A stretch of DNA of 64,000 bases from Phaseolus vulgaris (lineage: Eukaryota > Streptophyta > Magnoliopsida > Fabales > Fabaceae). Position numbers and translations under genes: made by a program. Within the stretch, counting starts at the first letter, position 1, and each line of letters starts with the position of its first letter. Positions 12,213-23,420 of this stretch are shown one piece after another. The stretch spans positions 5,513,306 through 5,577,305 of the forward strand of contig NC_023756.2 in assembly GCF_000499845.2 (NCBI RefSeq), written 5' to 3'. The notes below the pieces were generated by a model, which did no database searches, was not told the origin of the DNA, and worked only from the letters and a program-made list of their open reading frames with translations.

Positions 12213-12404
12213 TAGTGATAGAAAATAAAAATACTCATATTGTAATGGAATTAAGAATCTTCCTAAACATATTAATGAGATTATGGGTTTTAGTATTTTC
12301 TCTTATCTCATTTGTTTTCGTATTATTTTTTTTCGAGGTTGGAACAATTTTATTTAATCTAATTTCTCAAACACAAATTTATATTTTCAGTAAACTTGAA
12401 GAGA
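12213..12404 (+). other. Tail of unit A after the array
   Basis: This continues the unit from the right edge of the amplified segment. It carries the conserved reading GI-[KR]-x-LPKHIN seen also at about 14170-14200, 27510-27535 and 50270-50300. The shared peptide among four units hints at a former exon. It then runs into unit C at the word GATGATAAATGCTTATACG. Confidence 0.4.
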
Positions 12405-15260
12405 TGATAAATGCTTATACGATTAATACAACTCTCTAGATTGAATTTGATATAATTTTGTTAAATTTATATCAAAAGATGTCCACAAATTTGTCTTATG
12501 TGAGAAAAACAAAATAAGAGAAAACAACCCACCATAAATTAGGTTAAGGGCTAAGCCCATTACAATTGAATATGTGTACATAAATCTGGATTTAAAACCC
12601 TAATTCACATAATTGTTGGATTCGGTGTTGTTTAACGCATTAACAAGGTTATAAAATATAAAGAAAGGAAGGTCACTGAAAATGTAAAGATAATCTTATA
12701 TACTTTTGAAGGTTCTTTGGTGATAAGGAACAAGATAGGGTTGCACTTTTAAAGAGTGGTGCAATAGTTATTCACTTGATATTGGAGGCGAATTTATAGT
12801 CCACAAAAGAAGTGTGTGAGAAGAAAAACAATAGGAAAAAGGAAAATAAAAAAGAAGTTCTTATCACCATAGATCGATCGTCTTCATAATAGATTAAGAA
12901 CAAATCGTAGTAGTGATTGGTGTTTCACCAATTTATATTGGTTCTATTATTTTTTCATTATGATTTTTAATATGCTTATATATATATATATGTCATGAAT
13001 GATTTATATTTTGTAGACTTCGAACATAACTCTTTTGATTTTACAACATATATTATAGGCATACTAGTGAATCATACCTCCTCAACCATTGTCACAACTT
13101 CATGTTGTTGTAATCATTCTCATCACAGGAATCCTCAATATCATAATTCGCATGATAATCTTCATGGTAAGAATTATTAACCTTCACAACCTAGTTCATC
13201 ATTTTTTTATTTTATTTATCTTTGGTTCTTTTCTTTTTTTTATCTTGCTCTTTGAATCACTCTCTGACAAGAATTTGAACACATCACACAGGGTATGATT
13301 TGATGAGTAAGAGAAAAAAAATAAATAATTAAGTAATTTACCATATTGTGATCATGAATCATTATTACTCAGAAGATAACTATGTGAACTATGACATCGA
13401 GGATTCTAGAGATGAGAATGATTACGAAAATATCAAGTGTAGAAGTAGTTAAGGAATCGTAATGTGCACTAGTAATGCCTATAAGATAAAAATATGTTTA
13501 ATTTTAAATCCATTTGAAAATAAAAGTATATAATATTGTTTTAGAAATATAGGTAAATGTCAAGACTATGAATTAGGTGAAATAAAGAAAAAAAAAAGTT
13601 ATACATACACGTAAATTGTGTGGGTCGCGCCACATAGGAAATTATACTTATTGAAGTATGTTATTTTGGAAATCCTTATAATTGGGAATGACAGATTCTG
13701 CTAAGTGCATTTGGGAGTTTGACAAAGAGACATAAAAATTGTCATAGCTTTCATATGATTTGGATTGACATTCATAAAGACTATATTACTAACATGGTGA
13801 AGTTGATTCATGTCTTGAATTTTTTGTAGATATTTTTCTTGTAAAATTTATTTTGTTTTTCAATTGGTTGAATAAACTATGCATGTCCTAAGACAAAATT
13901 TGAGTTTGGAATGAAGGAAATGTAAACATGAATTGAAATAGAAAGGATATAAACTGCTAAGATCAGGCATTACACAACTGTTGATATACCTAATTCTGGG
14001 GTTGATGCATATCAATATCGTGATTTACTACATTATTGGTGTTTTAGAAGGATCAGGTACATATTGCATTTACTCTTTTCTTAACATAATTATATATCAT
14101 AATATTTTTCAATTATTGTTTTTTATATTTACTAGTCATAAAAAATACAAAGACTCACATTGTATAGGAATTAAGTATCTTCCTAAACATATTAATGAGA
14201 TTATGTGTCTCTTTTGTAAGTTGTTTTAGTATTACTTTATTCAAATCTAATTCTCAGGAACAAACTTATATTGACACTTAAACTTGAAATGAAGAAAACA
14301 TTGTTACCAAAATGATTGTTGTTGTGATTGTACGATGTTGTTTCAATTTGTATGTATTAAAATAAAAGGACACACATGGTTTCATAATCATAACCTTTTC
14401 AAAATGACTTATTACCTTGTAAAAATAAGTCATATTCTAGTAATCTCTCCACTAATTTTATATCTCGTGTGCAAGAGAACTTATTAACTTCTTATCCCTT
14501 AAATGCATGGGAGTTCATCTATTTAATGTAACTCCCTATGCTTGCTACTTCAGAAAATCATGTATAAAGTTAGACCAAAAGTTGATTCATGGAAACTATT
14601 ATCTTCAATCTGAATAGTCCAACTTGTAAATACTATCATATTAGGTATGTTGTTATATGTGTTTCAGATTTATGCTTGGCCTAGTCATTGTAGAATGAAG
14701 TAAAGACTTTGCTTCAAAACTTTATTTTGACAGGTAACGTACACCAAAGGAATCTAGTTACTCTTAAATGGAACAAAGTGTGGTTATTGCGCTAAGAGGG
14801 CCGCTTGGGAAATGCCTATATCAAAGTTCTCATTAGAATTGCAATATTAGAACTCACTTGGGATTTCTTATTTTCTACCTATGCCTAGTATATCTTTATG
14901 CACTATAGGATTTTGAAAACACGTTTTGTGTCTTAGGTTGGGTATACATCCTCTTCAATTTTGTCTCGAATATCAATGTATATTTCTACAATTTTATAAA
15001 ATTTTGGTTGGGTTATACGTGGAAGAGGATAAGTATAATTTTTTTTGACATATTTGTAGTGTATGGAAGGACCATAACCAGTTTTAAAGGTAGGTTTGTG
15101 AAATAATTATTTAGTGCTCATAATACTATTAATATGGTTCATGTCTCCATTCCTATTTCTAGTGCTTTATCAAAAGGATATATGAATAATTCTACTTATT
15201 TTTTTCAATTCTAAATTTTTTAATATAACTTGAGATGTTAGATAAGGATATATTGATTAG
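12405..15260 (+). repeat. Unit C of the promoter/inverted-repeat family
   Basis: Order: altered TATA region (about 12650), leader with the ATTGGTG palindrome (about 12918), inverted repeat (13075-13235 against 13290-13450), transposase-like exon region (13620-13800, frame broken), and tail with the LPKHIN reading (about 14170). After a unique 250-bp stretch, 14560-15260 matches 2760-3480 of unit A. The best relative over the front part is unit D (43115-44560), with which it shares GTCCACAAATT-, TTATACGATTAATACAACTCT and AAGGAAGGTCACT. No intact coding sequence. Confidence 0.65.
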
Positions 15261-15469
15261 ATTAATTAATTAGATAAGCATTATGAACTTAGTTTATTAT
15301 ACCGAGCTCGAGGAGTTTGTATTACACCAAACAAGGTCTTGTTAATTAAGTTTGAAAATATGCTAAGTAAAAGACCTAAACTCGAGGGATTGTTCTACTT
15401 AGACTTTTATCTTTATGACATCATTGATGAATGCACTTTTAACATGCATTTGATAACCAACAACATATT

Positions 15470-15845
15470 TTTATAACCAACAACAAAACCAATAAGAAGA
15501 GAATGATTAAAGAGAAGAAAATCTAATACAACAACAATATTCTCCTAATTATTCGAATTAATAGAAGTAATTAGTAGAATTGTAATTTTAGGTCTGTTTT
15601 ATGATACTTAGTTCTTAAACATTAAACTTTGGTTTTATTTTGAACTTGGAATTTCATAAACTATTTGAACTTGTGAATTACTATATAATTGACATGTTTA
15701 TATGATGATAAAAAGATTGATTACCAAGATTAGATTTAGAATTTAACTTGTTTTAACCACAAATTTTTCTCGGTGTTTATTGATAAGTATCGTAATTGTC
15801 CAGAAGTAGAATATTGAGAATTAAAGAAAACAAATTACTTGATGA
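15470..15845. repeat. Direct repeat flanking the copia fragment, left copy
   Basis: Matches 20672-21058 in the same orientation with about 10-15% difference by eye (shared words AATACAACAACAATATTCTCC and TTGAGAATTAAAGAAAACAAA). It abuts the broken 3' end of the copia sequence exactly. It is far too long for a target-site duplication. The DNA to its left, 15261-15469, shows nothing I recognise. Confidence 0.7.
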
Positions 15846-16236
15846 CTTAAGGAAACCTTGTTTCTTCATGACTTCATCAAACTTTATGTACCACTGCCGT
15901 GAGGCTTGCTTCAGCTCATAAATGGATTTCTTCAGCTTGCAGACTAAGTGTTCTTGACCTTCAGGTTTAAAACCTTCTGGTTGTTTCATGTACACGTCTT
16001 CATACAAGTCGCCGTTAAGGAAAGCGGTCTTGATGTCCATACGAGGGCCATTACGATCCTTAACGAATCTTTTCGAGAGGCAGGTGAAAAGGTCTCTTGA
16101 TAATCAATTCCCTCTTTCTGAGTGAACCCTTTTGCAACCAATCTTGTTTTGAAGAGTTCAATGTTTCCATTCTGATCTAGCTTGGTTTTGAACACCCATT
16201 TAGATCCTACGGATTTTACTCCGTCGGGTAATTCTA
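15846..16236 (-). pseudogene. Ty1/copia reverse transcriptase, N-terminal part only
   Basis: The minus-strand frames carry the copia RT start (KTRLVAKGFTQKEGIDYQE, then MDIKTAFLNGDL and the IYELKQASRQW block). They are in two frames: near 16040 a short deletion between the ALV and MDIKTAF motifs shifts the frame, and stops stand at about 16200-16235 before it. The YVDD active-site block, the rest of RT and RNase H are absent, because the element stops at about 15845. It cannot make a working polymerase. Confidence 0.9.
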
Positions 16237-17136
16237 CTAGATCCCCAACATTGTTTTCTTCATGGAGTCAAGCTCATCGAGCATGGCATTATTCCATTCA
16301 GAAGACTGATCACTAGTAATGACTTCATTGTAAGAGGTAGGATCAGTATACCTTCTGGCATCCATTTCTGCTTCAGTCAGGTAGGTTACATAATCATCAA
16401 AATTAGTAGCAGTTTTAGTTCTAGATGACCTCCTGAGCTGATTAGCGGGTTTTGCATTGTACTGATGTTTGTCGTTCAGGGTGCCTTCATTCTCGGATGG
16501 ACTCAGAGTAGCATCAGGTTCTGAGCATGGAGTAGGTGGTGCAGTGACGCGCGGAGTGGGTACAAGAGGAGTGATTAGAGGCAAATTAGTAGTCGATGTA
16601 GATCTTCCCCCCGCCTCTTGTACTTCTAGTAAATCTAGGTAAGGATTGTCACTACTCCCACTGATCTTGAAATCCTCTAGGAAATGAGCATGCTTGGTTT
16701 CTACAATGCGGGTGACGTGGGAAGGACAATAAAATCTATAACCCTTTGAGTGATCGGGATACCCGATGAAGTGACAAGTTACTGTTTTCATGTTAAGCTT
16801 ATTTAAGAAAGGGTTATAAACTTGAGCTTCAGCAAGGCAGCCCCATACTTTCATATATCTAAGACTCAGTTTCCTTCCAGTCCAAAGTTCATAAGGAGTT
16901 TTAGGGACAGATTTGGAAGGAACTCTATTGAGTATATGAACTGCTGCTTTTAATGCCTCGGTCCAGAGGAATAAGGGCAAATTGGAGTTGGCTAACATAC
17001 TTCGCACCATGTTCATTAGGGTCTTGTTTCTCCTTTCAGCAACACCGTTTTGTTGAGGAGTACCGGGCATGGCGTATTGGTTCACAATCCCCTGGCTTTT
17101 ACAAAACTCATAAAATGGACCAGGGGCTTGTCCCAA
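16237..17136 (-). pseudogene. Ty1/copia integrase C-terminal half and linker
   Basis: The open minus frame begins near a [10 protein letters not shown] segment and contains [19 protein letters not shown], the block with the catalytic Glu of the DDE integrase. It then has the copia [11 protein letters not shown] and GCLAEAQVY words, and a proline/serine-rich linker ending in [15 protein letters not shown], which leads into RT. The junction with the preceding frame (about 17120-17140) lacks the family's SDRGGE-type stretch with the second catalytic Asp, so a small deletion has both removed the residue and shifted the frame. Confidence 0.9.
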
Positions 17137-17870
17137 AGATCAAGTTGTTTTTCAACTTCAGTTTTATAATCTTTAAAAGTTGTAAGTGATTCAGAATTTT
17201 CCTTAATGAGATACAAGTACATGTAACGAGAATAATCATCTATAAAAGTGATAAATGAATTATGTTTTGTTATTGCAACGATGCTGTAAGGGCCACTAAT
17301 GTCAGTATGAATAAGTTCTAATAATTTTGAACTCGTAGTGGCACCTTTCTTAGTCGTGGATGTCATTTTGCCTTTGAGGCATTTGGCACATGTTCCAAAA
17401 TTAGTGAAATCGAGAGATGGTAAGACTTCATCCTTCACAAGTCGAGATAAGCGATCTCGTGAAATGTGGCCTAAACGTTGATGCCACAACATGGATGAAG
17501 TTTCTAAGTCTCGTTTTCTCTTGGTCTTTGTTAAGTTCTCATTAATATTATATGATAACAAAGATTTGGAGAAGCTATCATCTAGTTCTAACTTATAGAG
17601 ACCGTTATCCAGAAAACCAGTACCAAACAATTGAGAATTTAAAGAAATAGTAAGTTTGCCATGACCATGGGAAACATAAAACCATCAATGTCTAACTTTG
17701 GTTCTGATACAAGATTCCGAGTAATCTCGAGAATATATAAGGTATCATAAAGTTTAATACATTTTCCAGTTTTCATAAGTAATTCTAAGGTTCCCACAGC
17801 TTCGACAAATAGTTCTTGTCCATTCCCCATTTTAAGTGTTTTTTGGTTTCTTTCCAGCTTCCGGATTGTA
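17137..17870 (-). pseudogene. Ty1/copia protease end, pre-integrase and integrase N-terminal part
   Basis: Minus-strand frames give LYDTLYILEITRNLVS (end of the protease region) and then, after a frameshift near 17635, the GAG-pre-integrase block MLWHQRLGHIS with CAKCLKGK, the zinc-binding H-H-C-C. The start of the integrase core follows (LIHTDISGPY with the first catalytic Asp, and FIDDYSRYMYLYL). It continues directly from the gag frame, separated from it by an in-frame TAG at about 17876-17878 where related elements usually read through. Confidence 0.88.
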
Positions 17871-17878
17871 AGGAATCC

Positions 17879-18766
17879 CTAGATTGAATTGGTCACATGA
17901 ACCATAGAACCAGAGTCAAACCACCAAGTATTAGTTGGAACGTTTAAATTAAAGAACTCAATTATTATATTTAGATGATTACCTTTCTTAGCCAGCCACT
18001 CCTTAAAGCTTGAGCACTCAGAATGCTTATGTCCTACCTTGCGGCAGAACTTGCAGTAGGACTTGCTAGTGGATTTGTTAGAGCTGGAAGGTGCACTTGC
18101 ATCAATTTTAGGGACCTTATTAGATTCCCTTTTATGGAATTTGCCCTTCCGCTTCTTCGATTCAGCAGCCACGAGGTAAGCAACATCTGGTTTTTTCAGC
18201 TTCAGGCACTCTTCTTCTTGAACAGTCATAGCAATCAACTCACTCATGGACCATTTGTCCTTCTGAGTATTATAGTTGACTTTGAAGGCTTCAAACGCAG
18301 AAGGAAGAGAAGTCATAATGAAGTGGACTAGGAAACCTTCACTGATCTCCATGGCTAATCCCTTAAGTTTACGGGCCATGTCGCTCATCATCAGGATGTG
18401 CTCGCAAATGCCGGTGCGCCCGTCATATTTTGTAGTCACCAACTTCAAGATAAAAGTACTAGCATGCGCCTTAGAGGTTCCTTGAAATTGTTCCTCCACA
18501 GATGCTAGATAAGCCTTAGCGTTAGGTGAATCAGGAATGCCTCCTCTGATGATTGGACTGATGGAATTCTTGATAAGCATAAGACACATCTTGTTACTCC
18601 TTTGCCATTTCTCATAAGCCATCTTATCTTCAGGAGTGCTCTTATCAGTGAGGGCAAGAGGAGCAACTTCAATTAGTGCATGATCAAAATCCTGCATCCC
18701 AAGAGTCAACATCAAGGAATCTTTCCAAGAAGAATGATTTTCACCAGTCAAGGTCTCAATTCCCAT
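17879..18766 (-). pseudogene. Ty1/copia gag and start of protease
   Basis: A 295-codon frame from ATG. The N-terminus (ETLTGENHSSWKDSLMLTL) and body are typical of the UBN2-type copia gag. Near the C-terminus comes a CCHC zinc knuckle, CKFCRKVGHKHSEC, and then WWFDSGSMVHV, the aspartic protease active site (DSG). The frame is intact to a TAG stop immediately after the protease motif. It is the best preserved part of the element. The ATG lies about 1.3 kb from the primer-binding site, so the leader is long. Confidence 0.92.
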
Positions 18767-20045
18767 ATTAGGGGCTGGTTAGACGACGAATTAAGATACT
18801 TAGGCTAAGGAAAAAGTTAGAGTGACATAGGGAAAATTAGATCTAAAGCAGGCATAAGTAAGAACCATTATGATAATGAAGTTGTGATAAAATCTATTAT
18901 AACATCAAAATAATAGACTAGATTAGGTTCTACTTAAACAATCAGCTTTCACTTTGGTTAATTACCAATTATTTAAGAATAATGAACAATTATAAGTAAG
19001 GTATGTGCAATAAGAATGTGACACATCATCTTTGGACACAAGTGAACATTTAAGCTTATGCACATATTAAGTTTGCAAAACACAAGTGCAACAAACATTG
19101 TTGGACAGAATAGAAATAATTGTGTTTTTAGGTAAATGTCATGTGAATATTTAATAATTAAGTGTACTCACAAGTAAATGAAGGTGCTTAATTAGAATCA
19201 AATAACAAGACATAACTCATCATCGTTGGACAAAAGGGAGACTCTTGTTATTAAGTTTAAGCAAAAATTTAAATTTAAATTTTGTCAAACTTAATATTTT
19301 TTTTAAACATCATTACGGTATCATGAGATTTACCATATTTAATTCGATAAATAAAAGGAAACGTGTAAATATGTTACTCGTAAACCCAATAAGGTGAGTA
19401 GCGAAATATTAGGGATTTGATTTTAGATTTGGTCTTCAAAATTTTAATTAGATTGATATGTTTCCAAGTTTGACAGGACTGCTATTTTCGAAAATAGTAA
19501 TAATAATAATAATACCCGAAAATTAATAAGGCAAGAATATACTATCCTAAGGAAAAACTTGGAGACTAAGATATCAATTTTTTTTTAAGAAAGCACAATC
19601 AAATCAAATCCATTCTAATTAAGGGAAATCAATTGTATTTCAAAAAATTTAATTAAAAAAAAATATTATTTTCGAAATTTCCTAATTAAGGGAATAATTA
19701 ATTTCCGAAAATTCTTTATTCCTAATTTTCGAGAATTCATATGAACAACAAATAATGATGATGAACATAAAATCAAAATTAATTCCATTCCAAATAAGGG
19801 AATACTCACGAAAATTATGAAGAACACATAACATTCATATTAAATTTTAATTTTCGAAACCTTAAAATAATTATGGATCTCGAAAAAATTAAAATTTATT
19901 TTATGATATCAAGGTGGATTTTCGAAAATCAGTGGTTCAATAATATATCAAAATTAAAACATCGAAAATCAATAGGTTGAATCAAAATCCTCGTTTCTTC
20001 CAAATTTAGGAAAAACGAAAGAAGAATCGATTAAGCAACATAAAC
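18767..20045 (-). other. Untranslated leader of the copia element
   Basis: AT-rich DNA between the primer-binding site and the gag start. No open frame. It contains several TTTTCGAAAAT-like palindromic words (for example near 19480 and 19920) and an (AAT)n run near 19500. Nothing else recognised. Confidence 0.6.
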
Positions 20046-20057
20046 GCTCTGATACCA
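20046..20057 (-). promoter_or_regulatory. Copia primer-binding site
   Basis: The minus strand reads TGGTATCAGAGC, complementary to the 3' end of initiator-Met tRNA as in most plant copia elements. It lies a few bases inside the LTR edge. Confidence 0.9.
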
Positions 20058-20062
20058 AATAT

Positions 20063-20671
20063 TGGATTAGGATTCCTCTAGTCATATAATGAAACGTGAA
20101 TAATGATTAAATAATACCTGGTAGACCCGTGATCGTATGACTGAGGGACGAAGACATGATCTTGATCGGGTTCCCCTTTAGGGTGTATCACTTAAAATGG
20201 AATTATGTGAGTAGAGAGACAAAGAGATGAGAGGCTCGAAAATCCATTTAGGGAATTAGTTTCGGCCGTGTGATGTTAGAATATAAGGGTGTCTCTTTAG
20301 TTGTCTGGTAATCTCTATTTATAATACACCTAAGGGGAAATCCTAATTATTTATGGTAAGAGTAATTACGTCCATCAAGTAATTACCAATAATATAATAG
20401 GATAAATATGGTAATTGATCAATTAATAAGATAAATAATCGTGAGGTGCCACATAATATTCTTACAATTAAAACTTTTATATAAAAAATATGTTTTAATC
20501 CTTTATCCTGTATTTTGTGTATTGCAAAATAAAATATAGTTTTATATACACAATAGTAATCACAAAATAATATATTTGGAAAGTAAAAATTATATGGGGT
20601 ATTAACCATTATATTATTAATTATTATATTAACTAAATTAGATATTATTTTAATGAAAGCATTCCTAACAT
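20063..20671 (-). mobile_element. Copia 5' LTR (only LTR retained)
   Basis: Bounded on the minus strand by TGTTAGGAATG at the outer end (20671) and AGGAATCCTAATCCA next to the primer-binding site (20063). The ends form imperfect TG..CA termini. A TATA box, TATAAATAG, lies on the minus strand at 20315-20323. No partner LTR is found to the left, consistent with loss of the 3' half of the element. Confidence 0.8.
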
Positions 20672-21058
20672 ACATTTTGATACAATTTCATATTTTTACA
20701 ACCAATAAGAAGAGAATGGTAAGGAGAGAAAAATCTAATACAACAACAATATTCTCCTAATTATTCAAATTAATAGAAATAATTATTAGAACTGTAATAT
20801 TAGATTGTTTCATGATACTTAGTTCTTAAACATTAAACTTTGGTTTTATCTTGAACTTGGAATTCATAAACAAAATATTTGAACTTATGATTTACGACAT
20901 AATTGACATGTTTATATGATGATTAAAAGATTGATTACCAACAATAGGTTTAGAGTTTAACTTATGTTAATGAAAAAAAAATCTTTGTGTTTATTGATAG
21001 ATATAATAATTATTCAGAAGTAAAACATTGAGAATTAAAGAAAACAAATTACTTGATG
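20672..21058. repeat. Direct repeat flanking the copia fragment, right copy
   Basis: Starts at the LTR outer edge and matches 15470-15845. Sequence from 21059 to about 21235 is unique AT-rich DNA with nothing recognised. 21235-21400 resembles, in inverted orientation, part of the old MITE found at 437-733. Confidence 0.7.
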
Positions 21059-21399
21059 GATTTTCATGAGTAACTTTATCATGATTATACAACTTACTGG
21101 TAGATGTATCTATCGATATTTACCAACCACATAAGTTCATCGCTAATCTCATAACCTCACAATTGATTTATTAATTCACATATCATGAAGTCAACAATTA
21201 TCAATAAATCATTTTATTGGTAAGAGTTAAAATAATACTTTTTTTTATAAGATTTATATAAAAAAATTAATCACTATATTAATTAAATTAAATATTATAT
21301 TAAAGATTAAAAAAATTATTAGTATCTAAAATAATTTTTAAATTGATATTTAATAAAAATTAATTTTTACTAGTTTATTAATTTAGAAATTAAATTAAA

Positions 21400-21862
21400 T
21401 ATCAACACTAGCATCTTGGGTATCTAAGTACATATATGCAATTAATAGCTGGTAAAGTGGTATTTAAAACTAATTTTGAAGCAAGAATATATAAATGTGA
21501 AATTATTGGCCCCATTTAAGACTTTGCTTATACAATATTATATAATAGGCCCCAGAAAACGTGTCCTTACAGCTGAGGCATTTCCCAGTTTTCTTTTTCA
21601 CATAAATTTACATTATATGCAGATTCCTTTCTTTCTTTTCTTCAAATAAAAAGTTTATTATTTGCAAAAGGTAGAATAGTAATGGTTTCTGTGAAAAATC
21701 GATTTTAAGTTTTTTAATTTTTTTAAATAATCTTAAATAAAGCATAATTTCATTTTCTTTTTAAATAACATCATTACTATGTACTTCCATACCTCTCTTT
21801 CGTTCATAACACTTTAATTTTTCTCCAATCGCAATGGTTGAGAAAGTAGTTTCATCATTTGA
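21400..21862. repeat. Repeat block X, partial copy 2
   Basis: Matches 1303-1867 (shared start AACACTAGCATCTTGGGTAT), but lacks the roughly 100 bases around 1580-1690 with the TGGGCC motifs. Followed by gag-related sequence, as in copy 1. Confidence 0.85.
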
Positions 21863-22444
21863 GCGCGTGTGAGAAGGTTGACGAGAAATTTCATTTATTT
21901 GATGTTTCTTAGTACGAAGATAATTTTTTTTTTAGTTTTGTACTCTATTTTTCACCTTGTTTATTTTTTCATGGGTTTTGTGGTTTGTAAAAAAATAAAA
22001 AAAAAATGAACGAAACACAATCACCACCAGTAAAAACACCACAAAACTTACTTCAATCACAAGGTTTATCACCAACCATCACAAGGTTTATCACCAGCCA
22101 CCACAAGCAACCACCACCACTTAAAAATGAAGAAAAAAACATCACACTCTCCACCATACTCAAAAGGGTATTATTGAAATTAAAAAAGAGAGTATAAAGG
22201 TGCAAGGGAAAGAAATAAAGGTGTAAGGAGAATTTCTCTATAAAGGGAGTAGATGATCAGTAATAGTAGATGAGCTCACGTAAGGCCAAGTCTCATGTAA
22301 CAAAGAAATATCACCTATTTAGGTTATATGACTCTAAATAGAGAAAAGTTTTACCCTAGTTAGTAATCATTTCCTTGAGTACTCGAAGCTCTCAGTAGAC
22401 ATTGTAGCAAATCTTTATCATTGTTGCTTTTATTAACTTGTTCC
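21863..22444 (+). other. Leader or LTR-like DNA upstream of the gag remnant
   Basis: Absent from the first copy of this duplication. It has a CACCACCA-rich segment at about 22018-22160 and a TATA-like TCTAAATAGAG at about 22331, and ends at the gag ATG. It could be the end of an LTR plus leader of the gypsy element whose gag follows, but I see no paired LTR. Confidence 0.35.
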
Positions 22445-23212
22445 ATGCCTTCCAAATCTCAATCCAAAGACTCAGAAGAAATTTTTCATGCCATTCAGGA
22501 CCTAACAACCATCCAGTCCCAAACGGAGGTCAATGAGACCTGTCAGACCAATATTGAAGCACACAATGACCTCATTCAATCCTCTCTCACCATGTCAAGG
22601 GACCATGTTTCCTCTTTACCTCCCTATGTTTCTTCGTCATTTCATTCTATACAGGAGCAAACCAACACTCTAATAACCCCATTCCCATCCCTCAGATCAT
22701 CCAAACTACAACTAGCTCTTTCTGAAGGACTAGACCCACTGGATTGGTTATTTCAATTAGAGTAATACTTTGATTTTTACCAAATTTCTCCATAAAATAG
22801 ATTGTATATGGTTCCTTTATACATGAAATGAGATTCTCTTAGTTGGTTTAAATAGTTGCATAAAAACCACCACATTACCAACTGGCCATCACTTACAGGT
22901 TCTTTAGAAATACGTATTAGACCTTCCTCATACACAAACCACCAAGTAAAATTATTAAAACTTCAACAACATACTATTGTCACTAGTTACCAAGCCAGGT
23001 TTGAACAATTATGCAACTGCGTACATGACTTAACCCCTGAGACCATTTTCAATTGTTTCATCTTAGGTCTTGTCCTGGAGATTCAGAGAGAAATCACCAT
23101 CTTGAACCCCTATTCCATTTCACAAGCTATTGGCCTAGCTAATCTCATAGAAGCCAAAACTAGAGACTCAAAAACTAAAACCACCCGCCCATCCATACAC
23201 CTCTCCTTTTAA
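22445..23212 (+). pseudogene. Ty3/gypsy gag remnant
   Basis: From ATG (MPSKSQSKDSEEI) the frame carries a polar N-terminus and the gypsy gag word EGLDPLDWLFQLE, stops at 22763, and continues in the same general register after several stops with HKNHHITNWPSL, YQARFEQLCNCV and ILGLVLEIQREI, which is the Retrotrans_gag domain pattern. There is no zinc knuckle, protease or pol after it. The sequence passes into a CCACCA-rich piece and then the 28-bp repeats, so this is a captured or deleted gag. Confidence 0.75.
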
Positions 23213-23280
23213 CCACACCACCACCACCACTACACATTCACACACCACCCCTCTACCAAACCCTAACCTTCCCATTATAT

Positions 23281-23420
23281 CCATGATACTTTACGGAGGT
23301 TTTCAAACCCATGGTATTTTACGAAGATTTTGAAATCCATGGTATTTTATGGAGGTTTTGAAAACCATGATACTTTACAAGGGTTTTTAAATCCATGGTA
23401 GTTAATGAGGGGTTTTGAAA
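23281..23420. repeat. 28-bp tandem repeat, second copy
   Basis: Same 28-bp units as at 2423-2562, beginning at 23281 and 23309. The poly-G run of the first copy is reduced to GAGGGG. Confidence 0.75.
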
